Of a stretch of 39,781 nt of DNA, positions 17,601 to 25,738 are shown one piece after another. The number at the start of each line of letters is the position of its first letter. The stretch's first letter is position 1. Position numbers and translations under genes: made by a program. The DNA is from JAFGXW01 sp964634385 (lineage in GTDB: Bacteria > Bacillota_I > Bacilli_A > Izemoplasmatales > Izemoplasmataceae). A model generated the notes under the pieces. That model was not told the DNA's origin. It searched no databases and saw only the letters and a program-made list of their open reading frames with translations. The stretch spans positions 1-39,781 of the forward strand of contig CAZWIZ010000014.1 in NCBI GenBank assembly GCA_964634385.1, given 5' to 3'.

Positions 17601-17949
17601 AAGAGCTGCGAAACTTGTTGTTGATATTTTAGTTAGACACAATATGCCAATAACACAACAAAAATATCATAACGATTTTTCTGGGAAAGATTGTCCAAAT
17701 ACATTAAGAAACGCAGGATTAACTTGGCTTTTTGAAGAATTTGTAAAAGTTGAATTTGATGTTAAAACAACTCATCCAAATGCTGAAATTACTTTTATAA
17801 CAAATAATCCGGAATATTTAGATAATCACGGAAGAATTATCGCTATGCCACAAAGAGCAATGACAGTTAGTTATACAATCACAGTTTTTGAAGATGGTGT
17901 TACAAATAGTAGAACATTTTATACATATTTACCAGGAACAGTTCATTAA
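14689..17949 (+). CDS. Lipoprotein N-acetylmuramoyl-L-alanine amidase with Big_2-like and beta-helix domains
   Basis: 1086 residues. A lipobox LSAC (Cys21) marks it as a surface lipoprotein. Residues about 25-345 are four bacterial Ig-like (Big_2) domains, 350-620 a right-handed beta-helix resembling pectin-lyase folds, and 630-790 two more Ig-like domains. A zinc amidase (Amidase_2, T7-lysozyme/AmpD fold) spans about 840-1040. Its metal ligands are His877 (VVVHDTAS), His994 and Cys1002 (YHNDFSGKDCP), with catalytic Lys1000 two residues before the Cys, as in T7 lysozyme. It should cut the bond between MurNAc and L-Ala of the stem peptide outside the cell. A short domain of about 50 residues follows. 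Ribosome site GGAGG. Last gene of the anmK operon; no clear terminator follows. Confidence 0.9.
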   Translation: MIKKILSIGLLFIIGLSLSACTEKEIITLNVDVTSITIIEGEKYQIAWDTNDVEGIDFSSGDGSVLTVTPTGFVTALSEGETTIIMRSLTDETVSVTISVIVRKLITLTSEDENIILKEEDTHLVVISSNDEYVYSSSNLNIFVVDENGLITAKKEGNASLVVTSTYDDMYEIVIPVTVEKLVICTLTQDNIVMVVGDKTLIDITANDDLVFSSRNPDIAIVDDLGNIEALKYGNATILITSVTDNNVSVELNVTVFKYTEEIEIDGNNILINGMSALLTISSSPVGAYTGVIWESNNPDIVTIDNLGNITGINVGIATIIAKSKLDDTIVDTYDIEVINVSVVDQSKTTGDTYSYMGVDLVYGERLFENINDALSSSPVGTAIYIASGTYIEDITITEHGYSLIGADEDVTIIGDLTIIGNDFLVQNIIFQGDSSITTTNVSNFMFKDNTVDNITTTAPAFLNLNTSNGAIISGNTFTTLNGNAINILDFRNGLFLIENNVISSVDTAINIEALEEYNIVTEINIIRNDIDTVTTGILIDLLYGTSQKQIEAIVRFNAVSNFTTGVISNIGNQVDFTLNYWGCVTVDYNKFVNIEESMLRGYYTLKEHIISEEDYNPDLPVLITVTNPITEIMIGETHTIEYDVLPMELESPYIKFITSDPTVLAVNQLGEITPLISGTATITVRSGYNSSIKTTTTIIVNTTPGIELTTSNVMNDLIVGDSFVLSASPFPLTYENASVSFSSSDETIATIDSNGNVNTLREGVVTFTASLDSDPSVITEYTISVYDTLDLSNLLDYLTSEQVSYSTSHSWIAYGFAYNYNDTRYESVSRYYFGDIVINDTKILPVGASNRPGLMTALASGVPPFNEDNIYWVVVHDTASTGTGSGALAHANWLYNDAMSANPSVNVSWHYTVDDTYIYQHLPEIERGYHAGDGSSLALQGTTYLGGGNRNGIGIEMAVNDDGDMYRTWQRAAKLVVDILVRHNMPITQQKYHNDFSGKDCPNTLRNAGLTWLFEEFVKVEFDVKTTHPNAEITFITNNPEYLDNHGRIIAMPQRAMTVSYTITVFEDGVTNSRTFYTYLPGTVH

Positions 17950-18047
17950 TGGTTAGTTGATTAATTGATATTTGATTTCATATATTTGAAAAAAATAAAC
18001 AAAATTGGTAAAAACAAGGTAATATGTCCGAATTTTACTGTGTTAAA

Positions 18048-18076
18048 TTGACAGCGTTTTCAAGTAAGTGTAAGAT
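18048..18076 (+). promoter_or_regulatory. Strong sigma-A-type promoter for the repeat-containing surface protein
   Basis: TTGACA (18048-18053) is a perfect -35 box; a 17-base spacer leads to TAAGAT (18071-18076). The predicted start at about 18083 leaves a 35-base leader with GGAG before ATG 18118. CTGT (18038-18041) and ACAG (18051-18054) make a small dyad over the -35 box. The rest of 17950-18117 shows no gene. Confidence 0.7.
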
Positions 18077-18117
18077 AATATTATATAGAAAAAAATAAAA
18101 AGAAAGTAGGAGAATTT

Positions 18118-20922
18118 ATGAAAAGATTTTTAACGATTGCTTTATTCGCTTTAATTTTAGGAATTGGTTTCCAACAACAAATTAAGGCTGCCGATGGAGA
18201 TATAGAATTATATCCATACGACAAAGAAGAATGTTTAAATGCTGAGCCTACATGTACAAGAACGAAAGTAGGAGACGCTCATTGGGACGTTTCTTATAAT
18301 GGGTACAACTATAATGTTGCTCGTGGGCAAGCTAGATTTGTAATTGATATGTCAGATGATAATTCTGATGGATTTATTGATGCTACTGAAATGCCTACAC
18401 ATAGTTGGGCTTCATTTGGGGGAATCATTGTTAATGATACTGCTGAAGATGTGATTCTTAAAACAATGAATTCACGTGGGGATTTAACTAGTGTTGTTGA
18501 TCGTATTTATGTTTATTTTGATGAAAACGGAGCTTTAGCTATGTTTGAAGATCATTATGTAACTAAACATTATATCTTCAATGATGGTACTGTTGCTGAT
18601 CCTGATTGGCGTTTAGCTACAGATGCTGAAGCTACAGCATATGATGCTGCAGATCCAAAACCTGAAACTACTATGCTTACTACTATTAGAATCGCACTTG
18701 ATGATACTGATAGTGATGGATATGTAATTGAACCATTAGCTTCATTAAAATGGTATGCACAAGGTGTAGACCCTGTTGCTGATCCAGATGTAACACATTG
18801 GTCTTCTATTATTCCTGGTGATCCAAATAACGTTACTATTCCTGCAGGATGGACTGTCTTTTCACTTGGAACATTAGATAGAGATGGATCTAATCCAAAA
18901 ACTGTTGATTTTATTAAAACATTACCAGCTGCATTAGCTGCTGGAACTGCTGATCCTGTAGAAATTGTTTATGATGATCAACCTGCATGGTTTGGAGGAA
19001 TGAGCGCATTAGATGATGACGCTGTAACTCCAGGTGTTAACATCGTTGTTGACTATAATGGATTATTTAAATTAGGTAATGATGTTACTGCTACTTGGTT
19101 AGATATGTTTGATGATGCAACTGGAAAAATTCAAAATGCAAATGCACCTTTACCTTATTCAGTTACAATTTCGCAAGACGGTAATGATTTAGAAACAATT
19201 GATTTTGTTTGGAATGGTACTACACTTGAATATGATCAAAGTGCATTAGTTACTGTTGTTGATACTTCTATATTTGGTGCTGGATATTTAGCTACTTATA
19301 AAGTGACAACTCCAGAAGGAGACGAAACTTTAGCTACTGCTGATATCGTTATTGGTGTTATGCCACCTAAATATGCAGGCGTAGAAAATCAATACATTAA
19401 CGAAGGAACTTATATTGATTTACGTGCAGGAATTACTGCTGATGATGGATATGGAAATGATGAAACTAGTTCTATTATGGTAACTGCACCTGCAAACTTT
19501 AATGCTTATTCACCTCTTCCTGGAATTTATACAATTGATTTAGAATTTATTCACCATGTTCATTTTGATGGTGAAGCTAGTACTATTACAATTGCTGGTG
19601 TTACTGAAGAGTTTAATACTTCTCAAATTGATAGTGTTACTGCTTTAAATGTTGATGCTGTTAGTGAATTTGCTATTTTTACTGATTCAACAATGGCTCA
19701 AAATGTTGGTTGGGCATGGGGAAGTGTAATGGTACTTGTTGGTGCTGATGGACTTGTTGATGCTGTGTATGATAGATATACTTGGGATATTGATGATTCT
19801 ACTGGATCTTATGTAGGAGATTCTGCTGTATTTACTGCATGGAAAGATGCTTTAGTAATTGAAGAAGGCGGATTTGTTATTGCTTCTCATGGATCTACTA
19901 AATCACCTGCATTAAGAGCTTTAACTTATGATTCTCCTGTAACTTATGTTAATAGAGAAATTGATACTGTTACTATTGATGGTGTAAGAATGGATTGGGA
20001 TAAAGCACAATTAAATTCTGCAACTTCCTTAAATCCTGATGCAAGTGCTAGCTATGCTATCTTTACTGATTCTGATATGGCTCAAGACGTAGCATGGAGC
20101 TGGGGAACTGTCTTAGTACTTGTTGGTGCTGATGGTAAAGTTGATGCTGTTTATGACAGATATACTTGGGATATTGATGATTCTACTGGTACAAGCGTAG
20201 GAGATTCTGTTGTGTTCGCTGCGTGGAAAGATGCTTTAGTAATTGAAGATGGTGGATTTGTTATTGGTTCACATGGTGGAACGATTTCGCCTGCCTTAAG
20301 AGCTTTAGCTTATGATGATGAAGTTTCTTATATGCTTTCTGCACAAGAATTTGATTATGATATTCATACATTTGAATCATTTATAGTTACTGTTGATGAT
20401 ATTACTGATCCAATAGCTATGGTAGTTGACGAAGATTATACTATCGTTGTTGGAGAATTTGATGCTGCTAATGATGCTATATTAGCTAATATAGTAGCAT
20501 TTGACGCAAATGATGCACAAGATGATTTAGCTATTTATGTATCAAATAATGGTGGATTAGTTGTAAGCACTCCTGGTACTTACAGTGTAGAAGTTACTGT
20601 TGAAGATATGGCTGGTAATAGTGCTGTTGTAGCATTTGATGTTACTGTAGAAGCTGCTCCTGTAATTGTTACACAAGCTGAAATCGATGCTACAATTGAT
20701 ACTGCTGTAGCTGGTGACGTTCAAAACTTATTGGATGCACAAACTATTACACAATCTGAAATTCAAGCATTAATTGATGCTGCTGTAGCTGCCGCAATTG
20801 ATGATTTACCTGAAGATGAAGTTGGTGCTACAAAAGGTACTGCAGTTATTTCTTCTGTAATTGCTGGTTCTATTGCACTTGGTGGAAGTGTATTGATTTC
20901 AATATTTAAACCATTTAAATAA
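18118..20922 (+). CDS. Abundant-looking surface protein with EF-hand-like loop, tandem repeats and C-terminal anchor
   Basis: 934 residues; family not recognised. Signal peptide (1-24, ending IKAA). An N-terminal region holds a Cys pair and a perfect EF-hand-type calcium loop DDNSDGFIDATE (80-91). DUF5011-like Ig stretches occur at about 420-485 and 750-860. Between them lie two copies of a 128-residue module (489-616 and 617-739) sharing FTDS-MAQ, DAVYDRYTWDIDDSTG and WKDALVIE-GGFVI-HG. An acidic Ala-rich stretch is followed by a membrane segment and the tail FKPFK. It has its own promoter and terminator, and its codons are skewed to GCT, ACT and GTT compared with neighbours, suggesting high expression. 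Possibly an S-layer-like or substrate-capturing coat protein. The repeat phrase GGFVI-HG loosely recalls phosphodiester-glycosidase (NAGPA) proteins, but I would not assign activity. Confidence 0.8.
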   Translation: MKRFLTIALFALILGIGFQQQIKAADGDIELYPYDKEECLNAEPTCTRTKVGDAHWDVSYNGYNYNVARGQARFVIDMSDDNSDGFIDATEMPTHSWASFGGIIVNDTAEDVILKTMNSRGDLTSVVDRIYVYFDENGALAMFEDHYVTKHYIFNDGTVADPDWRLATDAEATAYDAADPKPETTMLTTIRIALDDTDSDGYVIEPLASLKWYAQGVDPVADPDVTHWSSIIPGDPNNVTIPAGWTVFSLGTLDRDGSNPKTVDFIKTLPAALAAGTADPVEIVYDDQPAWFGGMSALDDDAVTPGVNIVVDYNGLFKLGNDVTATWLDMFDDATGKIQNANAPLPYSVTISQDGNDLETIDFVWNGTTLEYDQSALVTVVDTSIFGAGYLATYKVTTPEGDETLATADIVIGVMPPKYAGVENQYINEGTYIDLRAGITADDGYGNDETSSIMVTAPANFNAYSPLPGIYTIDLEFIHHVHFDGEASTITIAGVTEEFNTSQIDSVTALNVDAVSEFAIFTDSTMAQNVGWAWGSVMVLVGADGLVDAVYDRYTWDIDDSTGSYVGDSAVFTAWKDALVIEEGGFVIASHGSTKSPALRALTYDSPVTYVNREIDTVTIDGVRMDWDKAQLNSATSLNPDASASYAIFTDSDMAQDVAWSWGTVLVLVGADGKVDAVYDRYTWDIDDSTGTSVGDSVVFAAWKDALVIEDGGFVIGSHGGTISPALRALAYDDEVSYMLSAQEFDYDIHTFESFIVTVDDITDPIAMVVDEDYTIVVGEFDAANDAILANIVAFDANDAQDDLAIYVSNNGGLVVSTPGTYSVEVTVEDMAGNSAVVAFDVTVEAAPVIVTQAEIDATIDTAVAGDVQNLLDAQTITQSEIQALIDAAVAAAIDDLPEDEVGATKGTAVISSVIAGSIALGGSVLISIFKPFK
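19582..20334 (+). repeat. Two tandem copies of a 128-residue module
   Basis: Copy 1 is 19582-19965 (384 bases) and copy 2 is 19966-20334. They are highly similar in protein, and stretches of DNA are near identical, for example around GATAGATATACTTGGGATAT (copy 1) and its equivalent in copy 2. Substitutions are mostly in the first 30 residues of the module. Confidence 0.88.
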
Positions 20923-20943
20923 AAAAGTAATTAAATAATAAAG

Positions 20944-20976
20944 AAACTAGTCTAGAAATTAGACTAGTTTTTTTTT
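20944..20976 (+). terminator. Rho-independent terminator after the repeat surface protein
   Basis: AAACTAGTCTA (20944-20954), loop GAAAT, TAGACTAGTTT (20960-20970), followed by six more T. A perfect 11-bp stem with a long U-tract. Confidence 0.93.
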
Positions 20977-20995
20977 ATGAAAATATTTTTTTAAT

Positions 20996-21039
20996 ACTGA
21001 AAATTCACAGTGTTCCCTATAAATAAATATGTATATAAT
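20996..21039 (+). promoter_or_regulatory. Candidate operator and promoter of the transporter operon
   Basis: ACTGAAAATTCACAGT (20996-21011) is an imperfect 16-base palindrome (12 of 16 positions symmetric). It lies just upstream of TATAAT boxes at 21034-21039 and 21041-21046. A -35 candidate for the first, TGTTCC at 21011, is poor; TTCACA at 21004 with TATGTA at 21028 is an alternative. The palindrome shares ACTGAAAAT with the region before the RpiR gene. Confidence 0.4.
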
Positions 21040-21129
21040 GTATAATTATTTTATATTATAAATATGAAAGAAACTAAAATATGTATTATTTAAAAACGTA
21101 ATTTAGAAAATAAAGAAAAGAGGTAAATC

Positions 21130-22755
21130 ATGAAGAAATTTTTAATGATTTTGTTAGCAACTAGTTTAGTCATTACTTTAAGTGCATGTGGTGGAGATAC
21201 AGGAGATGATCCAAATCCAGTTAATGACAAAAATGCAGCTGTTATTAATGGTGTAGATGATGTTGAATTAACTGTTGGTGTTAGTTCGTTTGATGAATTA
21301 GATGGTGTTACAGCGATTGATGAAGTTGATGGAGATTTAACATCTAGTATTATTGTTTCTGGAACTGTTGATTTAGAAAATGCTGGAAATTATGCATTAA
21401 CATATACTGTTACTGATTCAGATGGAAATATTACAACAATAACTAGATTGATTGTTGTTTTAGGACTTGATGGATGTGCTATTTTTCAAGAACTAATCGA
21501 CGGAGTATGTGTTGATATAGAGCCTGATATTATTACTATTATGCATGGTGCAGTTCATGAAATAGATCCTTTTCATGAAGCATATTCAGGAACTGAACAA
21601 CTTGCAAAACAAGAATTACAAAGAGAAATTGAAGCAAAATACAATGTAATAATCAATTATGAAGAATATCCTCCAAGTGCTGCTTGGGGACCGAGTCGTA
21701 TTACTTCAATTATTCAATCATCAGTATCAGGTGAACCTTTAGCTGATATTTATTGGATTACTAGTGATTGGGTTCAACAATTAGTTGATGCGGACGCTCT
21801 TGCTGATATTACTTCTTATTTAAATACAACTGGAACTAATATAGATGATTCATTTTTAGAAGTTGGTAGTTATAAAGATGGGCATTATGGATTTGAAGTA
21901 GGTAAAGTTCAAATTGCTCATGGATTATATTATAATGCTGAACTAGTAGAAAATTTAGGTGTTGATAATCCTACTGAATTATATTTAAATGGAGAATGGA
22001 ATTGGACTACTTTTGAAACATGGGCTACAGAAGTTCAAACACAATTATCAGCACAAGGTGATGACATGTTTGCACTTGGTGGAATGTTATCATATTATGC
22101 TATGAATATGATTCCATTAAATGGTGGAAGTTTAATTAACTCAACTACAGCACGTGTATCGTTTGCTCAAAAACCAGCTTTAGATACATATGATTATTTA
22201 ACTAATCTATACAATAAAGGATTATTTGAGTTAAGCCCTCAATATGATGCGGGAAGTCCTGAATGGATGGCTGGAAAAGTTGCGATGTATCCAGGTAGTT
22301 TATGGTTTCTTACTGCAGATAATAGATGGGGAACGTTACCATTTGAATTAGGATTTGTTCCTTACCCTATAGCTGATGATTTTACTGGTGAATATATTTC
22401 TCCAGTATCAGGGGTTGCTTTAATGTCTGTTGCTAATGGAATGACTCCTGAAAGAGAAGCGCTAGTATTTGAAGTATGGAATGCGCTTCAACTATGGAAA
22501 ACAGATACTGAAGAAGCAGATGCATTTGAGTTAATGTTATTAACTAAATTTGATGATGAAATATACATTGATGCATATTTAGATATTTATGATAAAACAT
22601 ATCTTGATTTAATTAACGCTATTGGAATTAGCGCTTATGGTGAAAATGGATGGACTAGAAATATTAATAGTGCTATTAAAGCGGGGACATCAAGAACAAT
22701 TGTGGATCAAATTAAACCGATTTATGAAACAGCATTAGATGATTATATTGGATAA
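21130..22755 (+). CDS. Sugar ABC transporter substrate-binding lipoprotein with N-terminal Ig-like domain
   Basis: 541 residues. Lipobox LSAC (Cys20). Residues about 38-112 form a DUF5011-like Ig domain (VELTVGVSSFDELDGVTA, NYALTYTVTDSDGN). A Cys-pair linker follows (GCAIFQELIDGVCVD, about 116-130), and a family 1 extracellular solute-binding domain runs from about 135 to the end (LADIYWITSDWVQQL, LYYNAELVENLG, WNWTTFETWA, MAGKVAMYPGS). The Ig insert is unusual for this family and may hold the binding domain away from the membrane. The ribosome site AGAGGT precedes ATG 21130. It is followed by an mRNA hairpin and then a second binding-protein gene. Cargo unknown; context suggests GlcNAc-MurNAc sugars or muropeptides. 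Confidence 0.88.
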   Translation: MKKFLMILLATSLVITLSACGGDTGDDPNPVNDKNAAVINGVDDVELTVGVSSFDELDGVTAIDEVDGDLTSSIIVSGTVDLENAGNYALTYTVTDSDGNITTITRLIVVLGLDGCAIFQELIDGVCVDIEPDIITIMHGAVHEIDPFHEAYSGTEQLAKQELQREIEAKYNVIINYEEYPPSAAWGPSRITSIIQSSVSGEPLADIYWITSDWVQQLVDADALADITSYLNTTGTNIDDSFLEVGSYKDGHYGFEVGKVQIAHGLYYNAELVENLGVDNPTELYLNGEWNWTTFETWATEVQTQLSAQGDDMFALGGMLSYYAMNMIPLNGGSLINSTTARVSFAQKPALDTYDYLTNLYNKGLFELSPQYDAGSPEWMAGKVAMYPGSLWFLTADNRWGTLPFELGFVPYPIADDFTGEYISPVSGVALMSVANGMTPEREALVFEVWNALQLWKTDTEEADAFELMLLTKFDDEIYIDAYLDIYDKTYLDLINAIGISAYGENGWTRNINSAIKAGTSRTIVDQIKPIYETALDDYIG

Positions 22756-22762
22756 TACTTTA

Positions 22763-22797
22763 ATAATCACCTCTTTAGATTTTAAGAGGGAGATTAT
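22763..22797 (+). other. Intercistronic mRNA hairpin between the two binding-protein genes
   Basis: ATAATC and CCTCTT (22763-22775) pair with AAGAGG and GATTAT (22784-22797), with a small internal bulge. No U-tract follows, so it looks like an mRNA-stabilising or partial-attenuation hairpin rather than a full terminator. Such a structure after a binding-protein gene would raise its level over downstream genes. Confidence 0.55.
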
Positions 22798-22815
22798 AAT
22801 GAAAGGAGTGGCGCT

Positions 22816-25737
22816 GTGAAAAAAACTTTAATAATAACTTTGTCTTTAATTGTTTTTCTAACTGTTTTCTTTACGGTTGATAACTCACTTGTTAAAAATA
22901 GACAAGATTATATGCAATTCAATATGGAAACCGTTGAAGAATACGATTATTCAAATTTGGCGTATTTTACAACTAGTGATTACTATAACTATTTAGATTC
23001 AAATGGAGATAATTACCCCCAAGTTGACCCAATAGTAATAGAAGCATTAGATTATACTAATATTGAAGGTGAATATGAAGAGTTAGATAATTATGAAGGC
23101 ATGGATAGTGTTTTATTAACTGACGAGTATGGCAGTGTAACTTGGGAAGTAAATGTTGAAGAAGCTGGATATTATAATCTTCTTATAAATTATTATCCAT
23201 ATGAAGGAAAAAGTTCTAGTATTGAGAGAACACTTTATATTAATGATGAAGTGCCTTTTGAAGGTGCTTCAAACATTTCTTTTTATCGTATTTGGGGAAA
23301 CAACGAAGAAGTTGCTCAAGATATAAATGGAAATGATATTAGACCTAGTCAAATAGAATTACCTATTTGGACAACTAGTTATTTTAATGATCATATTGGG
23401 TATATAAATGATCCATATGTATTTCATTTTAATGCAGGAATAAACACTATAAAATTACAATCTGTAAGAGAGCCTTTGATGATTAAAAGCATTGAACTTT
23501 TATCAGTAGTAGACATAGAATCATATAGTGATATTTTAGCTAGTTATCAAAATGCTGGATATAGTGAAGTTGCGGGAACACTTGAAATATTTCAAGCTGA
23601 AACAACGTTATATAGTTCTTCGCCAACACTTTACCCTTTAAATGATAGAACAAGTCCTCTTACTGAACCTAGTAGTCCAACACTTGTTAAACTTAACTCA
23701 ATAGGTGGAAACAATTGGCGTATTGCTGGTGATAAAATTACTTGGAATTTCACTGTTGAAGAAGATGGTCTTTATAATATTAGTATGAGAGTAAAACAAA
23801 AACTAGCATCTGGAATGAATGTTAGCCGTAATATTTACATTGATGGTAAAATACCGTTTAAAGAAATGAAAAACTATGCTTTTGTTTATTCTAATGATTG
23901 GAGAATACAAACATTAGGATCAGAAGATGATGCGTATTTATTTTATTTTGAAGCGGGTGTTACGCATACAATTACTATGGAAGTATCACTTGGTAGTTAT
24001 GGTCCATTAATTGCTCAAATACAACAATCAATATCTAATTTAAATGAATTATATCGTGAGATATTAATATACACAGGACCACAACCAGATCCTTATCGAG
24101 ATTATCAATTAGAAGATAGAGTTGATAATTTGATTTCTAGAATTGAAACTGAAAGAGAAAATCTAGAAAATGTTAAGTTAAAAATTATTGAATTTTCAGG
24201 ATCAAAAAGTAATAAAACAGGAATATTAGATACAGTTATATTACAACTTGAAGGTTATCTTGATAAACCTAGTGAAATTCATCAAAATTTACTTAGTTTT
24301 AATAGTAATATTTCTTCACTTGGAACATTAGTTATTTTACTTAGTGCTCAACCACTAGAACTTGATTATTTTATGATTCATGATTCAAATAGTGAATTAC
24401 CTCAAAGTAAAGCGAGCGCTTTTTCAAGCTTAATATTTAGTGTTAAATCATTTTTATCAACATTTGTAACTGATTATTCAAGTTTAGGAGAAACAGAAAC
24501 TTCAACAACTGATGAAACAATTGAAGTATGGCTTTCAATTGGACGTGACCAAGCTAATGTTTTAAGAAAAATGATAGATGAGACTTTTACGCCATCAACT
24601 GGCATAAAAGTAGACTTAAAATTAGTTAATGGTGCAGTATTATTGCCAGCAACATTATCAAAAGTAGGTCCTGATGTTGCGATGGGACTAGGGAATAGTA
24701 TTCCTGTTAACTACGCTATGAGAAATGCTGTTTATGATATTTCTCAATTTGATGATTTTGATGAAATAACAACTAGATTTAAAGATAGTGCAATAGTGCC
24801 TTATGAATTTGAAGGAGGGTATTACGCACTACCTGAACAACAAATATTTTTAATGATGTTTTATCGTACTGATATTTTTGATGAATTAGGATTAGAGTAT
24901 CCTAATACATGGGATGACGTAATTTCGATAATTCCTGATTTACAAAAACATAATTTAGAATTTTATTTACCTGTTCCTATTACACAAGGTGCGGTAATGA
25001 ATTTGCCACCAAATCCTGTTTATTCGACTATTTTTTATCAACATGATGGAGAATTTTATCTTGATGGTAATACGAGAAGTGGATTTAATGATGGTGACGG
25101 ACCAGAAGTATTTGAAATGTGGACACAGTTTTATACGGATTATTCATTTCCTGTAGCTGCGAATTTTGTTAATAGATTTCGTAGTGGGCAAATGCCGATA
25201 GGACTTTCATACTACAATACATATAACACATTAAGTGTGTTTGCTCCTGAAATAAGAGGAAAGTGGGATTTTGTTCCAGTTCCAGGAACACTCGTGACTG
25301 ATAATCAAGGGAATACAACAATAAGAAGAGAAACGGTATCATCAGGTACTGGAATTATGATAATGGAACAATCCACCCATAAAGATGCTTCATGGGAATT
25401 TTTAAAATGGTGGACTAGCACACCTAGTCAAGTTCAGTTTGGTAGAGAATTAGAAGGAATTTTAGGTGCTGCGGCAAGATATCCTACTGCTAATGTTGAT
25501 GCTCTTTCACAACTACCTTGGACAGTAGTAGAGTACCAAAAATTAGAAGAACAATGGGACTGGGTTAGAGGAATACCTGAAGTACCTGGTGGGTACATGA
25601 CTGGTAGACATTTAGATAATGCTTTTAGACTTGTTTATAATGATAGTTCAAATCCTAAAGAAACGATATATGATTTCGTTCAAGTTATTAATGATGAAAT
25701 AACGAAAAAACGTAATGAATTCGGGTTAGGAGATTAA
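22816..25737 (+). CDS. Membrane-anchored solute-binding protein fused to carbohydrate-binding-like modules
   Basis: 973 residues. An N-terminal hydrophobic segment (about 3-22) has no lipobox Cys, so it is probably held by a signal anchor or released. Residues about 60-235 and 240-420 look like two beta-sandwich (galactose-binding-like) modules with the shared pattern TLYINDEVPF / NIYIDGKIPF. A helical linker (about 430-560) precedes a family 1 solute-binding domain (about 566-970: EVWLSIGRDQANVLRKMI, YALPEQQIFLMMFYRTDIF, GTGIMIMEQSTHKDASWEFL). GTG 22816 is the start, supported by AAAGGAG 8 bases upstream. With the lipoprotein before it and permeases after it, it probably serves one of the two transporters. 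Fusion to sandwich modules may let it grip polymeric glycan. Confidence 0.85.
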   Translation: MKKTLIITLSLIVFLTVFFTVDNSLVKNRQDYMQFNMETVEEYDYSNLAYFTTSDYYNYLDSNGDNYPQVDPIVIEALDYTNIEGEYEELDNYEGMDSVLLTDEYGSVTWEVNVEEAGYYNLLINYYPYEGKSSSIERTLYINDEVPFEGASNISFYRIWGNNEEVAQDINGNDIRPSQIELPIWTTSYFNDHIGYINDPYVFHFNAGINTIKLQSVREPLMIKSIELLSVVDIESYSDILASYQNAGYSEVAGTLEIFQAETTLYSSSPTLYPLNDRTSPLTEPSSPTLVKLNSIGGNNWRIAGDKITWNFTVEEDGLYNISMRVKQKLASGMNVSRNIYIDGKIPFKEMKNYAFVYSNDWRIQTLGSEDDAYLFYFEAGVTHTITMEVSLGSYGPLIAQIQQSISNLNELYREILIYTGPQPDPYRDYQLEDRVDNLISRIETERENLENVKLKIIEFSGSKSNKTGILDTVILQLEGYLDKPSEIHQNLLSFNSNISSLGTLVILLSAQPLELDYFMIHDSNSELPQSKASAFSSLIFSVKSFLSTFVTDYSSLGETETSTTDETIEVWLSIGRDQANVLRKMIDETFTPSTGIKVDLKLVNGAVLLPATLSKVGPDVAMGLGNSIPVNYAMRNAVYDISQFDDFDEITTRFKDSAIVPYEFEGGYYALPEQQIFLMMFYRTDIFDELGLEYPNTWDDVISIIPDLQKHNLEFYLPVPITQGAVMNLPPNPVYSTIFYQHDGEFYLDGNTRSGFNDGDGPEVFEMWTQFYTDYSFPVAANFVNRFRSGQMPIGLSYYNTYNTLSVFAPEIRGKWDFVPVPGTLVTDNQGNTTIRRETVSSGTGIMIMEQSTHKDASWEFLKWWTSTPSQVQFGRELEGILGAAARYPTANVDALSQLPWTVVEYQKLEEQWDWVRGIPEVPGGYMTGRHLDNAFRLVYNDSSNPKETIYDFVQVINDEITKKRNEFGLGD

Positions 25738-25738
25738 T

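Noticed and set aside
17950..18047. Terminator after the amidase lipoprotein gene
   Set aside because: Only short AT-rich dyads such as TTTCA/TGAAA are present, without a stable stem.
19582..20334. Calling the repeat modules of the surface protein a phosphodiester glycosidase (NAGPA)
   Set aside because: Only a short GGFVI-HG phrase is similar; the rest does not match well enough.
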